NCBI GenBank assembly: GCA_007132975.1
Contig: SLNO01000046.1
Coordinates: forward strand, 1-64,000
Source: Balneolales bacterium
GTDB taxonomy: Bacteria > Bacteroidota > Rhodothermia > Balneolales > Natronogracilivirgulaceae
Direction: 5' to 3'
DNA length: 64,000 bases
Below, piece by piece: positions 48,067-56,855 of the stretch (positions are counted from its first letter, which is position 1; every line of letters starts with the position of its first letter). A model generated the notes under the pieces. It was not told where the DNA came from. It did not search any database and was given only the letters and a program-made list of their open reading frames with translations. A program made the position numbers and the translations under genes.

Positions 48067-50139
48067 TTAATAATGAACGAGCGCGTCTACCGCTTCACGG
48101 ATGTCGCCGGCCTGAGGCAGCACGAACTCTTCCAGAGCCGGTGCAAAGGGAATGGGTGAAAACTTCGCGGCTACCCGCTTCACCGGGGCATCCAACAGTT
48201 CAAATGCTTTTTCGGCTATTTGGGCGGCTATTTCAGCACCAAATCCCATGAACTCCTGGTCTTCGTGCAACACAAGGACCCGGTGCGTCCTGGCCACCGA
48301 TTCCAGAATGGTTTCAGTGTCGAGGGGCAGCATCGAACGGATATCCACAACCTCTATCTCCACCCCCTGGTCAGCGTATTCCCTGGCGGCATTGAGTGCC
48401 TTCTGCACTAGTGCGCCCCATGTAATAATGGTGAGGTCCCGGCCATCTCTGGCTATGGCTGCCTTGCCAAGCGGAACCAGGTAGTCACTGTCCGGCTCCG
48501 GCCTGCGGGCAAAGCCCTGGCGGTAAAGTCCCTTGTGCTCGAGGAACAGAATGGGATCGTCACTGCGAATGGCGGTCTTGAGCATGCCCTTGGCGTCGGC
48601 GGCATGGCTGGGCATCACCACCTGGAAGCCCGGAAAATGTGCGAAGGTGGCTTCGATGTTCTGGCTGTGGCACAGTCCGCCATGGATATAACCGCCGATA
48701 GGCACCCGGATCACCATTGGACAGCTGAAGTTGTTGTTGGACCGGTAGCGCAGTGAGTCAATCTGGTTTTTGAGCATCTCCATGGCCGGCCAGATGTAAT
48801 CGCCGAACTGGATCTCGACTACGGGCTTCATGCCGTGAATGGCCAGGCCGCAAGCCGTGCCCAGTATGGAAGCCTCTGAAAGTGGCGAGTTGTAGCATCT
48901 ATGGCTTCCGAATTGCTCGGTGAGCCCTCGCGTGGCCGTAAACACGCCGCCCTTGCCGCCGGCCACATCCTCCCCGAAAACCACAATGCTCTCATCACGT
49001 TCCATCTCCTCCTTGAGGGCGTGGTTGATCGCATCCACCATCACTATCGGGCTGCCCGATGGTGTGGACTTTTCGTATTCCAGATCGGGCGGGTCTTCCG
49101 ACAGCACGTGACGCAGTGCATCGGAAGGATCGGGATCGGCCTGTTTGAGGCACCACTCCGTGTCTTTTTCCACTTGTTCGTGCACCTCCGCGGCCAGCTC
49201 ATCGAGCTCCTCCTGGGTCGCCATTTCCGAAGCCATCAGGCGCTGCCCAAGTTTTTCAAGCGGGTCGTGCCGAAGGTCGTTTTCCAGATCGTCAGAATTG
49301 CGGTATTTCTTCTGATCGTCGGAGGATGAGTGGGGCACGAGCCGGACCACATGTGCATGCACCACGGACGGGCCTTCCCCTTTTCTTGCCCGCTCCACCG
49401 CTTTTTTCATGGCGGCATGAGAATTGAAGAAATCGGTGCCATCCACCTCAAAAATTTCAAGGTTTTCAAAGCCCCGCACCGTTTTGGAGATGCTTTTGTT
49501 GCTTGTCTGCTCATCCACCCGGACACTGATGGCATATTTGTTGTCCTGGATGACGATGACCACCGGCGCCTTGCAACGGGTAGCCCAGTTCAGCAATTCA
49601 AAGAAGACTCCCTGGGAGGTCCCCCCCTCGCCTGTTGAAATGTATGTTACCTCGTCCATTCCCTTGTACATGGAAGCCTGCGCCAGACCCAGCCCCGGCA
49701 GAAAATTAGCTCCGATGGCACTCGAAGCGGAGACGATGCGGCACTCGCGACTGTTGAAATGGGAGGGCATCTGGCGGCCTCCGGAAGGGTCGGTGACCTT
49801 GCTGAGATGCGATGAAAGTATGTCCCGGGATGTGAGCCCGAAACCGACGGAAAAGGCGTGGTCACGGTAGTATGGAAACGCCCAGTCTTTCTTTTTTTCC
49901 AAAGCCATGGCTGCAGCAAGCTGAATGGCCTCGTGGCCGGCGCATCCTATATGGAAATGCCCGCGGCCCTGCTTGAGCAGGATGAGCATTTTTTCGTCCA
50001 GTCTCCTTACCAGAAGCATATCCCGGTAAACCCCCAGCAACTCCTCTTTGGAGTAGGAGGATATGGGAGCCGAGCGGACTTTGAAATCGGAATTGTTCTC
50101 TACCAGCGAAGGCAACCTGGTCAACGTCTTTACAGTCAT
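48067..50139 (-). CDS. 2-oxo acid dehydrogenase E1 component, alpha/beta fusion (branched-chain type)
   Basis: Thiamine-diphosphate-dependent E1 of a 2-oxoacid dehydrogenase complex, 690 residues, with alpha (about 25-345) and beta (about 365-690) subunits joined in one chain, as in many Bacteroidota. The ThDP motif is GEGGTSQGVFFEL followed by IQDNKYAIS. The beta part has GEDVAGGKGGVFTATRGL and SPLSEASILG. Its best match in layout is branched-chain 2-oxoisovalerate dehydrogenase. It lies 78 bases after the GNAT gene; branched acyl-CoA from such an enzyme is the precursor of iso-branched lipids, which fits the neighbouring sphingolipid genes. Pyruvate as substrate cannot be excluded. Confidence 0.88.
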   Translation of the reverse strand: MTVKTLTRLPSLVENNSDFKVRSAPISSYSKEELLGVYRDMLLVRRLDEKMLILLKQGRGHFHIGCAGHEAIQLAAAMALEKKKDWAFPYYRDHAFSVGFGLTSRDILSSHLSKVTDPSGGRQMPSHFNSRECRIVSASSAIGANFLPGLGLAQASMYKGMDEVTYISTGEGGTSQGVFFELLNWATRCKAPVVIVIQDNKYAISVRVDEQTSNKSISKTVRGFENLEIFEVDGTDFFNSHAAMKKAVERARKGEGPSVVHAHVVRLVPHSSSDDQKKYRNSDDLENDLRHDPLEKLGQRLMASEMATQEELDELAAEVHEQVEKDTEWCLKQADPDPSDALRHVLSEDPPDLEYEKSTPSGSPIVMVDAINHALKEEMERDESIVVFGEDVAGGKGGVFTATRGLTEQFGSHRCYNSPLSEASILGTACGLAIHGMKPVVEIQFGDYIWPAMEMLKNQIDSLRYRSNNNFSCPMVIRVPIGGYIHGGLCHSQNIEATFAHFPGFQVVMPSHAADAKGMLKTAIRSDDPILFLEHKGLYRQGFARRPEPDSDYLVPLGKAAIARDGRDLTIITWGALVQKALNAAREYADQGVEIEVVDIRSMLPLDTETILESVARTHRVLVLHEDQEFMGFGAEIAAQIAEKAFELLDAPVKRVAAKFSPIPFAPALEEFVLPQAGDIREAVDALVHY

Positions 50140-50217
50140 AGATCAAATCTGGTTGATAAACATGCAGCACCGAACTTTATGAAAGCCGGTAAATATCAGA
50201 AAACGGCCTGAAACAGA

Positions 50218-51378
50218 TCAGGCCAGCGACTGCCCGTACATACGGTAAGTCTTTTCTTTATAGCCACCTATGCGTTCAGCGACACGTAATATATCGGTAT
50301 TGGTTTCAAGAAGCCAGCCTACTTCAGCAGAAACAAAACCGCGCCCCAGTCCGTTTACTATGGACTCTCTTGTGAGCAGTGCATCGATTCCCCGGCCCTG
50401 GTACTCCGGAAGGACTCCCATGAGCGCTGTCCTGATCGTATTGATCTTTCTGCGGTACCACAGAAGCTTGATAAGCCCGGTGGGAAACAGGGTGCCATCC
50501 ATTCTGGCAAATACCTGGTTGTAATCGGGAAGCGCGATTGAAAAAGCCACCGGTTCTCCATCAACTTCAGCCACATGGGCATGATCCGTGTCGATGATCA
50601 TTTTGAGCTCTTTGCCAAGGTGGATGAAAGTCTCCAGGCTGATTTCATAGAAGCCCCAGTTTTTCGCCCAGGCTTTGTTGAATATATCGTGGATTATGTG
50701 AACCTCTTCGTCGAAATTCCGAAGGTTGACCTTTCGCACCTGTATACCCGGGGTTCGTTTGCGGACGATCTCCATGGCGCGGTCCATGCGGTCCACCCTG
50801 ACCGTGCTCGACAGCACCCGGTAAGCAAATAGGTCCATCGCCTTCTCCAACCCCGTTTTCCGGATCATTTCATCATAGTAAGGTTTGGAGTGAGGCATCA
50901 TGATGGCAGGCCGATGCTCGAATCCTTCTACCTGGATCCCGATCTCATCCAGCATACCGGGACTCATGGGCCCCAGCAGCTTGGTGCAACCGCGGGTTCG
51001 AAGCCAGTCTCGCACAACCCGGAAGAGCAGATCGGCTACAAACTGGTTGTCGATGCATTCAAAAAATCCAAAAAAACCGGCTGTATCGTTGTTATAGCGA
51101 TTGTATGCGTGATTGTGGATGGCGGCTATTCTGCCGGCCACCTTTCCGTCATCATAGGCGAGAAATAGCGCAACATCCGCATCTTTGAAAAACGGATTTT
51201 TATGGGGATTCAGAAGGTCTTTCTGCTGGATCTTGAGTGGCGGGACCCATACCGGGTCATCTTTGTAGTGGCGGTATGGAAAGTCTATGAACTGCTTGCG
51301 CTCCTCCTCTGTGGATACAAACGCCACCCCCTTGAGGTTGCCCGGTTCGCTTATGGCATCCTTGATGGGCTTTTCCAC
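50218..51378 (-). CDS. GNAT-like N-acyltransferase (candidate ceramide synthase)
   Basis: A 386-residue protein of the GNAT superfamily, with an N-terminal block (PYRHYKDDPVWVPP, LGPMSPGMLDEIGI) common to large GNAT-like proteins of this kind and a C-terminal acetyltransferase-type domain (GVLPEYQGRGIDALL, the acyl-CoA loop). The GTG start follows the spt stop by four bases, so translation is coupled. In bacteria, serine palmitoyltransferase is accompanied by a GNAT-type ceramide synthase; the gene pairing suggests that role here (inference). A different N-acetyltransferase function is possible. Confidence 0.7.
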   Translation of the reverse strand: MEKPIKDAISEPGNLKGVAFVSTEEERKQFIDFPYRHYKDDPVWVPPLKIQQKDLLNPHKNPFFKDADVALFLAYDDGKVAGRIAAIHNHAYNRYNNDTAGFFGFFECIDNQFVADLLFRVVRDWLRTRGCTKLLGPMSPGMLDEIGIQVEGFEHRPAIMMPHSKPYYDEMIRKTGLEKAMDLFAYRVLSSTVRVDRMDRAMEIVRKRTPGIQVRKVNLRNFDEEVHIIHDIFNKAWAKNWGFYEISLETFIHLGKELKMIIDTDHAHVAEVDGEPVAFSIALPDYNQVFARMDGTLFPTGLIKLLWYRRKINTIRTALMGVLPEYQGRGIDALLTRESIVNGLGRGFVSAEVGWLLETNTDILRVAERIGGYKEKTYRMYGQSLA

Positions 51379-51382
51379 GAGA

Positions 51383-52624
51383 TCAGACCTGGATTAGGGA
51401 ATGCCCGTTGTGGTCTATGATGCCCCTGCGAATGCCGACCTTGCGGAAGGCATCCAGTATGCTATCAAGCTGATCATCGGTATGCGTTGCCATGTAACTG
51501 GTGCGAAGCAGCGACTGTCCGCGTGGGACGGCGGGTGGGACCACAGCATTGGCGTAGACCCCTTCTTCGAACAGATCCCTCCAGAAACGGAGGCAGTCCA
51601 TAAGGTCGCCTATAACAACTGGAATAATGGGCGACTGGCTGGTCCAGATATTGAAGCCGAGTTCCTTCAGGCCCTTGCGCATGTAGTTGGAAATCTCCTC
51701 AAGCCGCTCGAGACGCCAGGTTTCTGTCTGGAGGATTTCGAGTGCCTTGAGTACGGTGGCCACGTTTGCCGGAGGCATGGAAGCGCTGAAGATGTGAGCC
51801 GGCGAATGATGCCGTATGTATTCGATGACCTCGCGATCGCCCACAAGGAACCCGCCCAGCGATGCAAATGATTTCGAAAACGTGCCACTGATAAGATCTA
51901 CTTCATCAAGAAGGCCAAAGGCCGAAGCCGAGCCGCGTCCACCATCACCCAGCACTCCAATGGCATGGGCATCGTCAAGATAAAGCCGTGCATTGAATTC
52001 CTTTGCAAGTGAAACAAGTTCCGGGATCTTGGCCAGGGAACCCGACATGGAAAAGACTCCGTCACTGACAAGTATTTTTCCTGTGGATGGACTCTCGCGC
52101 TCCAGAAGCTTGCGCAGGTGATCCATATCGTTGTGATAATACCGTACGGTTCTGCCGTTTGAAAGCAGCGTTCCTGTCACAATGCAGGCATGGTTGTCCT
52201 TGTCAGAGAAAATGACATCATTGCGACCTGCAATGGTCTGGATGGCTCCCTCGTTGGTCTGATAGCCAGTGCTGAAAAGCACGCAATTGTCCTTGCCCAT
52301 GAAAGCGGCAAGCTTTTCTTCCAACTCCAGGTGCAGGTCAAGGGTCCCGTTGAGATAGCGGGATCCGGTACATCCGGTGCCGTATTTTGTAATAGCCTTT
52401 TGTGCCGCTTCCATCAGCCGGACATCATTGGTAAGTCCCAGGTAATTGTTGGAACCGGCCATAATGACCTCTTTCCCTTCAATTACAACGACATTGCCAT
52501 CCGTATCCGTCAGTGGTTTGAAGTAGGGATACAGACCCTGGGCTTTCACATCATCAGCTGCCGTGAACTGATATGCCTTGGCAAAGATGTCGGCGGGCTT
52601 GATTCTTTGATCGGATTGGGCCAT
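51383..52624 (-). CDS. spt: Serine palmitoyltransferase
   Basis: PLP-dependent alpha-oxoamine synthase of 413 residues that condenses serine with an acyl-CoA, the first step of sphingolipid synthesis. Motifs: GSNNYLGLTND, YGTGCTGSRYLNGTLDLHLELE, DDAHAIGVLGDGG and the PLP lysine in SGTFSKSFASLGGF. It resembles the Sphingobacterium enzyme more than glycine C-acetyltransferase (KBL) over these blocks (comparison from memory). The start at 52624 is an ATG. Upstream lie two copies of a 22-base direct repeat. It is followed by the GNAT gene after four bases. Confidence 0.88.
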   Translation of the reverse strand: MAQSDQRIKPADIFAKAYQFTAADDVKAQGLYPYFKPLTDTDGNVVVIEGKEVIMAGSNNYLGLTNDVRLMEAAQKAITKYGTGCTGSRYLNGTLDLHLELEEKLAAFMGKDNCVLFSTGYQTNEGAIQTIAGRNDVIFSDKDNHACIVTGTLLSNGRTVRYYHNDMDHLRKLLERESPSTGKILVSDGVFSMSGSLAKIPELVSLAKEFNARLYLDDAHAIGVLGDGGRGSASAFGLLDEVDLISGTFSKSFASLGGFLVGDREVIEYIRHHSPAHIFSASMPPANVATVLKALEILQTETWRLERLEEISNYMRKGLKELGFNIWTSQSPIIPVVIGDLMDCLRFWRDLFEEGVYANAVVPPAVPRGQSLLRTSYMATHTDDQLDSILDAFRKVGIRRGIIDHNGHSLIQV

Positions 52625-52674
52625 TTAGATAGTGTGCAGTTTGGCTTTACAAAGTTTTAAAAATAAGCATTATT

Positions 52675-52696
52675 GAGGATATTGCGCAATAAAATC
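52675..52696. promoter_or_regulatory. Repeat with palindrome upstream of spt
   Basis: The sequence from 52675 contains the palindrome ATTGCGCAAT followed by AAAATC. A related copy (ATATGCAATAAAATC) lies at 52770-52791. The palindrome is about 57 bases before the spt start, a possible binding site; the paired copies are 95 bases apart. Confidence 0.3.
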
Positions 52697-52769
52697 TGAT
52701 TATTAAACCGCTTAACTCCGTTCGGACAGCATTCACAAAGCTTTAATTGACAGAGAGCTATATCGCATT

Positions 52770-52791
52770 AGGAATAATATGCAATAAAATC
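52770..52791. promoter_or_regulatory. Second repeat copy upstream of spt
   Basis: GGAATAATATGCAATAAAATC shares the TGCAATAAAATC-type core with the site at 52675-52696. Its function is unknown; the GT4 gene ends at 52901, so it lies in the spt upstream region. Confidence 0.25.
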
Positions 52792-52900
52792 ACATTTAAT
52801 TCATGATGAGAATTCAAGAAGCTACTTGGTTGGCTTTCTGCAGAAGGCCTTTAGAGTAAACTTGCACTTCAGGCGGCATACTGCTGCAAGGCCTCATGCT

Positions 52901-54055
52901 TCAAGGAACTCTGATGGATGTGTTAACAGGAATGATTTCGTTGTAGTAGGAAATCAGCTGATCGAGGATCTTGTCCCAGTCATATGATTGGGCTTTCCCG
53001 CGAGAAGCGTCTGCCATTCTTGAGCGCAATTCATTGTTATCAATTATTTGCTGAAGGTACTGCGTGAATCGTTGTTCGTCAGTGGCTCCAACCAGATACC
53101 CGGTTCTCCCGTCATCCACAAGTGATATGCTGCCTACAGCTTTTGCCACTACAGCTGGCAACCCGGATGACATGGCCTCGAGTGTTACGTTTCCGAATGA
53201 TTCTGTGTCTGATGGAAAAAAGAATATATCTGCACTGGCGTAGGCTCTCGCAAGATCGCGCCCTGTGAGATATCCTGTAAAAACTGTTTCTGGAAGCACT
53301 TTTGAAAGGCTCTTTCTGGCAGGCCCGTCTCCCACAACCATAGTTCGAACAGACCGGGCAGCGTCGTTGAACTTGCCGAATATGCGCACCACCATGTCCA
53401 GATTCTTTTCCCATACCAGCCGGGAGACAAAGACGATCACCAGATCATCGTCGGAAAACCCGAGAGATTGACGCCACTGTGGATCCCTTTGACCCGGATT
53501 GAACAGTGCCGTATCCACCCCTCGGGACCACAGCTTGAGCTCGCAAGCCACACCTTCCTTGCGCAGTTCCTGCATGGTGGCCGGTGAGGGCACATACAAG
53601 TGCCTGCTGTTCCGGTAAAACCAGTGCAGATATTTCCAAAGAGGCCGCTCAAGCAACCCAAGCCGGTAATACTTCAGATAACTGGTGAAATGGGTATGGT
53701 AAGAGGACACAACCGGGATGTTATGCTTCATGGCATACCTGAGGGCACGAAAACCAAGCAAGTCGGGCGTGGCGATGTGAATCAGATCGGGATCAAAATC
53801 GCGCAACCTTTGCTTGTTGGCGGAGGGGAAACCCATGGTGATGCGGTATTCAGGTCGGCCAGGGGCGGGAATTGAGTAGACGGGCTCAAATTCTCCTACA
53901 TGCTCCATTGCAGGCCGGGGCGTCCAGGGACCGAAAACCAGCACCTCGTATCCCCGCTTGCCAAGATGGCCCACAAGCCGGTTCAGCGTGTTAGAAACGC
54001 CATCCCGGATGTGGTTGTAATTTCCTGTAAAAATGGCAATTCGGGGTTTGCGCAT
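52901..54055 (-). CDS. GT4-type glycosyltransferase
   Basis: Glycosyltransferase of the GT-B fold, 384 residues. An in-frame TTG at 54064 precedes the preferred ATG at 54055. N-terminal donor-independent motif is GNYNHIRDGVSNTLNRLVGHL; the C-terminal half has RLVWEKNLDMVVRIF, GDGPARKSL and the donor-binding FFPSDTESFGNVTLEAMSSGLP (the EX7E block, in part). No signal peptide; probably associated with the inner membrane. It lies 276 bases upstream of spt on the same strand. It resembles glycolipid glucosyl- or mannosyltransferases, so a glycosphingolipid role is possible. Confidence 0.82.
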   Translation of the reverse strand: MRKPRIAIFTGNYNHIRDGVSNTLNRLVGHLGKRGYEVLVFGPWTPRPAMEHVGEFEPVYSIPAPGRPEYRITMGFPSANKQRLRDFDPDLIHIATPDLLGFRALRYAMKHNIPVVSSYHTHFTSYLKYYRLGLLERPLWKYLHWFYRNSRHLYVPSPATMQELRKEGVACELKLWSRGVDTALFNPGQRDPQWRQSLGFSDDDLVIVFVSRLVWEKNLDMVVRIFGKFNDAARSVRTMVVGDGPARKSLSKVLPETVFTGYLTGRDLARAYASADIFFFPSDTESFGNVTLEAMSSGLPAVVAKAVGSISLVDDGRTGYLVGATDEQRFTQYLQQIIDNNELRSRMADASRGKAQSYDWDKILDQLISYYNEIIPVNTSIRVP

Positions 54056-54227
54056 GGCATCCAAGTATAAGGATATTTACTCGTTCACTACTTTATTCCC
54101 TGACAGGATCGCGATATATTCCAAAATGTTCCGGTCACTTCAAGCCAAAAGGCCGTACAGCTGTCCATGATGACTTTAGCCGGAATCCATAAATTTTTTC
54201 AAATTACGTAAAGTATACAAAATTTCT

Positions 54228-55199
54228 ATGAAAGCTTTTGTCACCGGAGGTACCGGATTTATCGGCAGCCATCTCGTCGATCGGCTTCTTAAAAACCAGA
54301 ATGACGAGATACGATGCCTGGTGCGATCCAGCGACAAATGGCTGAAGGACAAAGATTTCATACGTATTCAAGGCAGCCTGCACGATCTCACGGCACTGCG
54401 TGAGGGCATGGATGGTTCTGACGTGGTGTTCCACGTTGCCGGCATTGTCAAAGCCCCGTCGCAAAAAATCTTCCATCAGGCCAATGTGGCGGCCACCGAA
54501 AACATACTCCGCCTGGCCATGAAGCTGAAAATCCCAAAGCTTGTGGTGCTCTCCTCCCTTGCAGCCTGCGGACCCAGTTTCAAGCAGCCCCTCGCAGAAG
54601 ATGATCCGATGATGCCGGTAACCATGTACGGCGAATCCAAAAAGAAAATGGAAGAGATGATCGCCGAAGTGGCAGACGACTCGATCTCTGTAACAGTGAT
54701 ACGACCGCCAGCTGTCTACGGGCCCCGTGAAGACCAGATTTTCAGTGTTTTCCAGATGGCATCGTGGCGGATTTTCCCCATCATCGACAGCGGTCAAAAC
54801 TCCCGGGTCTCCCTCATCCATGTCCACGATCTGGTGGATGGCATCATTCTCTCCGCCGCTGAAAACAAACCCGGGGTGGTAACGTATTTTATCTCAAGCG
54901 AAGAGCTCTACACCTGGGAAGAGATACGCCAGGCTACCGGCCGCGTTTTTGGAAAAAAACTGCATGCCCTTAAAGTTTCACCACGTCTGGTGGAGGTCGT
55001 TGGCAATATCATGGAAACTGGTGCATCATTAATCGGCAGGTATCCCGTTATTAACCGTGACAAGGCCCGGGAACTGGGTATGCAGTGGACTTGCTCTGTA
55101 GATAAAGCAAAGGCAACTCTGGGCTTCCGGCAAAAAATGGACCTCGACAAGGGCCTTGCCGAAACCATTCAATGGTACAAGAAACATCACTGGCTATAA
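54228..55199 (+). CDS. NAD-dependent epimerase/dehydratase family protein
   Basis: Extended short-chain dehydrogenase of 323 residues. The nucleotide-binding motif is TGGTGFIG (residues 6-14) and the active site is YGESKKKM (YxxxK) with a Ser in SSLAACG. Bacterial sphingolipid clusters contain an enzyme of this type (CerR) that reduces the 3-keto group of the ceramide; its position beside spt, GNAT and a glycosyltransferase makes this a candidate. The specific reaction is not shown by the sequence; sugar-nucleotide epimerase is the alternative. It is divergent from the GT4 gene. Confidence 0.75.
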   Translation: MKAFVTGGTGFIGSHLVDRLLKNQNDEIRCLVRSSDKWLKDKDFIRIQGSLHDLTALREGMDGSDVVFHVAGIVKAPSQKIFHQANVAATENILRLAMKLKIPKLVVLSSLAACGPSFKQPLAEDDPMMPVTMYGESKKKMEEMIAEVADDSISVTVIRPPAVYGPREDQIFSVFQMASWRIFPIIDSGQNSRVSLIHVHDLVDGIILSAAENKPGVVTYFISSEELYTWEEIRQATGRVFGKKLHALKVSPRLVEVVGNIMETGASLIGRYPVINRDKARELGMQWTCSVDKAKATLGFRQKMDLDKGLAETIQWYKKHHWL

Positions 55200-55211
55200 G
55201 TAAAAAATTTT

Positions 55212-56855
55212 ATGCACCTGAAAGCGACCAAATCTTTTATTCAGCGATACGGAACAACCCTGAAAATCTCCAGGATCACACAATGGGTCTCTCCCCTGAT
55301 TATTTTCGCCATTTTCTTTCTGCCATTGATGCCAGCCGGAACATTGGACGCTGATGCCAGACCGCAGCCGGTGAGGGTCCATGAAACCCTCATGGAAATA
55401 CCGGACATCCAGGCGCTGACCAGCAGCGAAGCCCATTTGTATGTTCTCTCAGGACGGGAGGGGCTGGTGGTGTTCCGTACGGGAACCGAATCACTGCAAT
55501 GGCTCTATTCCTCGTCCGGCTTGTCAAACAGGGGCAATCGGCTGATAACCGACATCCGTTTTTCTTACCTCTTCGGCCGGGATGGCAGGTTGACGATCAT
55601 CGAACCAACATCCGTGCTCGGCGTGTACTCATCCACCCAGCTTGCCAACGACCCGAACGACCTGGTCCGAATCGGCAACGACCTGTTCCTTGCCGACGGT
55701 GAGGCCGGACTTCTCCGCATATCCCTGGAAACGCAGGAGTCGGTCGACCAGAATCCCCAGACCGCATTTTCCCACAGCAGGCCCATCCTCTCGCTGGAAC
55801 GCATTTCCAGCCAGCTTTTTGCCCTTGACGACCAGGCACGGCTGATGCTTTTCGAACACGGCGATGGCGAACTTTCTGAAAGCGGCAGTTTCCAGCTGCC
55901 TCGGGGCGCCTCGCAGCTTCACGTCATTGCAAACCGGCTCTACATGACCGCTGAAAACGGAACCGTTTACCGCATCCGGTCGGATGGCCGCACCGATGAG
56001 CTCTTCCGCATTGAAGAACCGGTAGCCGCACTGGAGCGCTGGAACGAGAACTACCTTATCCGTGGTGAAAGCAGCCGCATATGGATCGCCCGGCAGGGAC
56101 TGCGTCCCACACTCTTCCGCGAAGACCCTTCCGCCGGCAACCATATGACCGTCTTCAAAAACCAGCTTTGGATCAGCGAACACCGGCAGTTGAGCCGCTG
56201 GGATGATACCGGCCTCATCGCCACCATGCCGGATACCGCAATGGACGGCCCGGATGGCGCAACCACCCCTGTTCGCTCCGGTGACAGCGGCGATGCCCTG
56301 CGCATCACACCGGTTTCCGACCGCGTCATCCCCTATCCCCGTCCCCTGCTTATGCCCTTTTCGCTGGAGAGCGGCCACGACCTCAGCCAGGTCACTTTCC
56401 AGCAGCGGTCACGCATTGACGCCATTCGCATCCGCGGCAACGGCCTGTACTGGCAGCCCTCGTCATCTGATATCGGTTCGCACCCCGTCACGATCATCGC
56501 CAGCACTCCGGACGGCCAGACCGACAGCACCACGTTTTCCATCACCGTGCGGCCATTCAACAGCCCGCCTCGTTTCTCCCCGGTGCGCACTATTTCCATT
56601 CCTGTGGATGAAGAGTTCACCATCCCGATCCAGGCCAGGGACCCCGACGGCAGCGACGCCAGCCTGATCCGGTACATTGGCGTGGACCTCCCCGACGGCG
56701 CCTCCCTCAATGAGCAGAGCGGCCGTTTCCAATGGACCCCCACGCGCCGCCAGACAGGTGAGCACGAATTCCAGGTTATCGCCACCGACCAGTACGGGGC
56801 CGCATCCTCCATGAACGTCACCGTAGTGGTAGTAGACCTGAGCCGTGCTGACTGA
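55212..56855 (+). CDS. Secreted beta-propeller protein with C-terminal Ig/cadherin-like domains
   Basis: A 547-residue product. An N-terminal hydrophobic segment (about 25-45) acts as signal peptide or anchor. Residues about 60-370 are repeated beta strands in the pattern of a WD40/PQQ-like propeller (ILSLERISSQLFALDD, LHVIANRLYMTAENG). Residues about 375-545 contain two Ig/cadherin-type domains (PPRFSPVRTISIPVDEEFTI, QIWTP-like FQWTPTRRQTGEHEFQV, shown in part). The function is unknown. It overlaps mutY by 11 bases and follows the epimerase gene by 12, so it belongs to a plus-strand operon. Confidence 0.75.
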   Translation: MHLKATKSFIQRYGTTLKISRITQWVSPLIIFAIFFLPLMPAGTLDADARPQPVRVHETLMEIPDIQALTSSEAHLYVLSGREGLVVFRTGTESLQWLYSSSGLSNRGNRLITDIRFSYLFGRDGRLTIIEPTSVLGVYSSTQLANDPNDLVRIGNDLFLADGEAGLLRISLETQESVDQNPQTAFSHSRPILSLERISSQLFALDDQARLMLFEHGDGELSESGSFQLPRGASQLHVIANRLYMTAENGTVYRIRSDGRTDELFRIEEPVAALERWNENYLIRGESSRIWIARQGLRPTLFREDPSAGNHMTVFKNQLWISEHRQLSRWDDTGLIATMPDTAMDGPDGATTPVRSGDSGDALRITPVSDRVIPYPRPLLMPFSLESGHDLSQVTFQQRSRIDAIRIRGNGLYWQPSSSDIGSHPVTIIASTPDGQTDSTTFSITVRPFNSPPRFSPVRTISIPVDEEFTIPIQARDPDGSDASLIRYIGVDLPDGASLNEQSGRFQWTPTRRQTGEHEFQVIATDQYGAASSMNVTVVVVDLSRAD

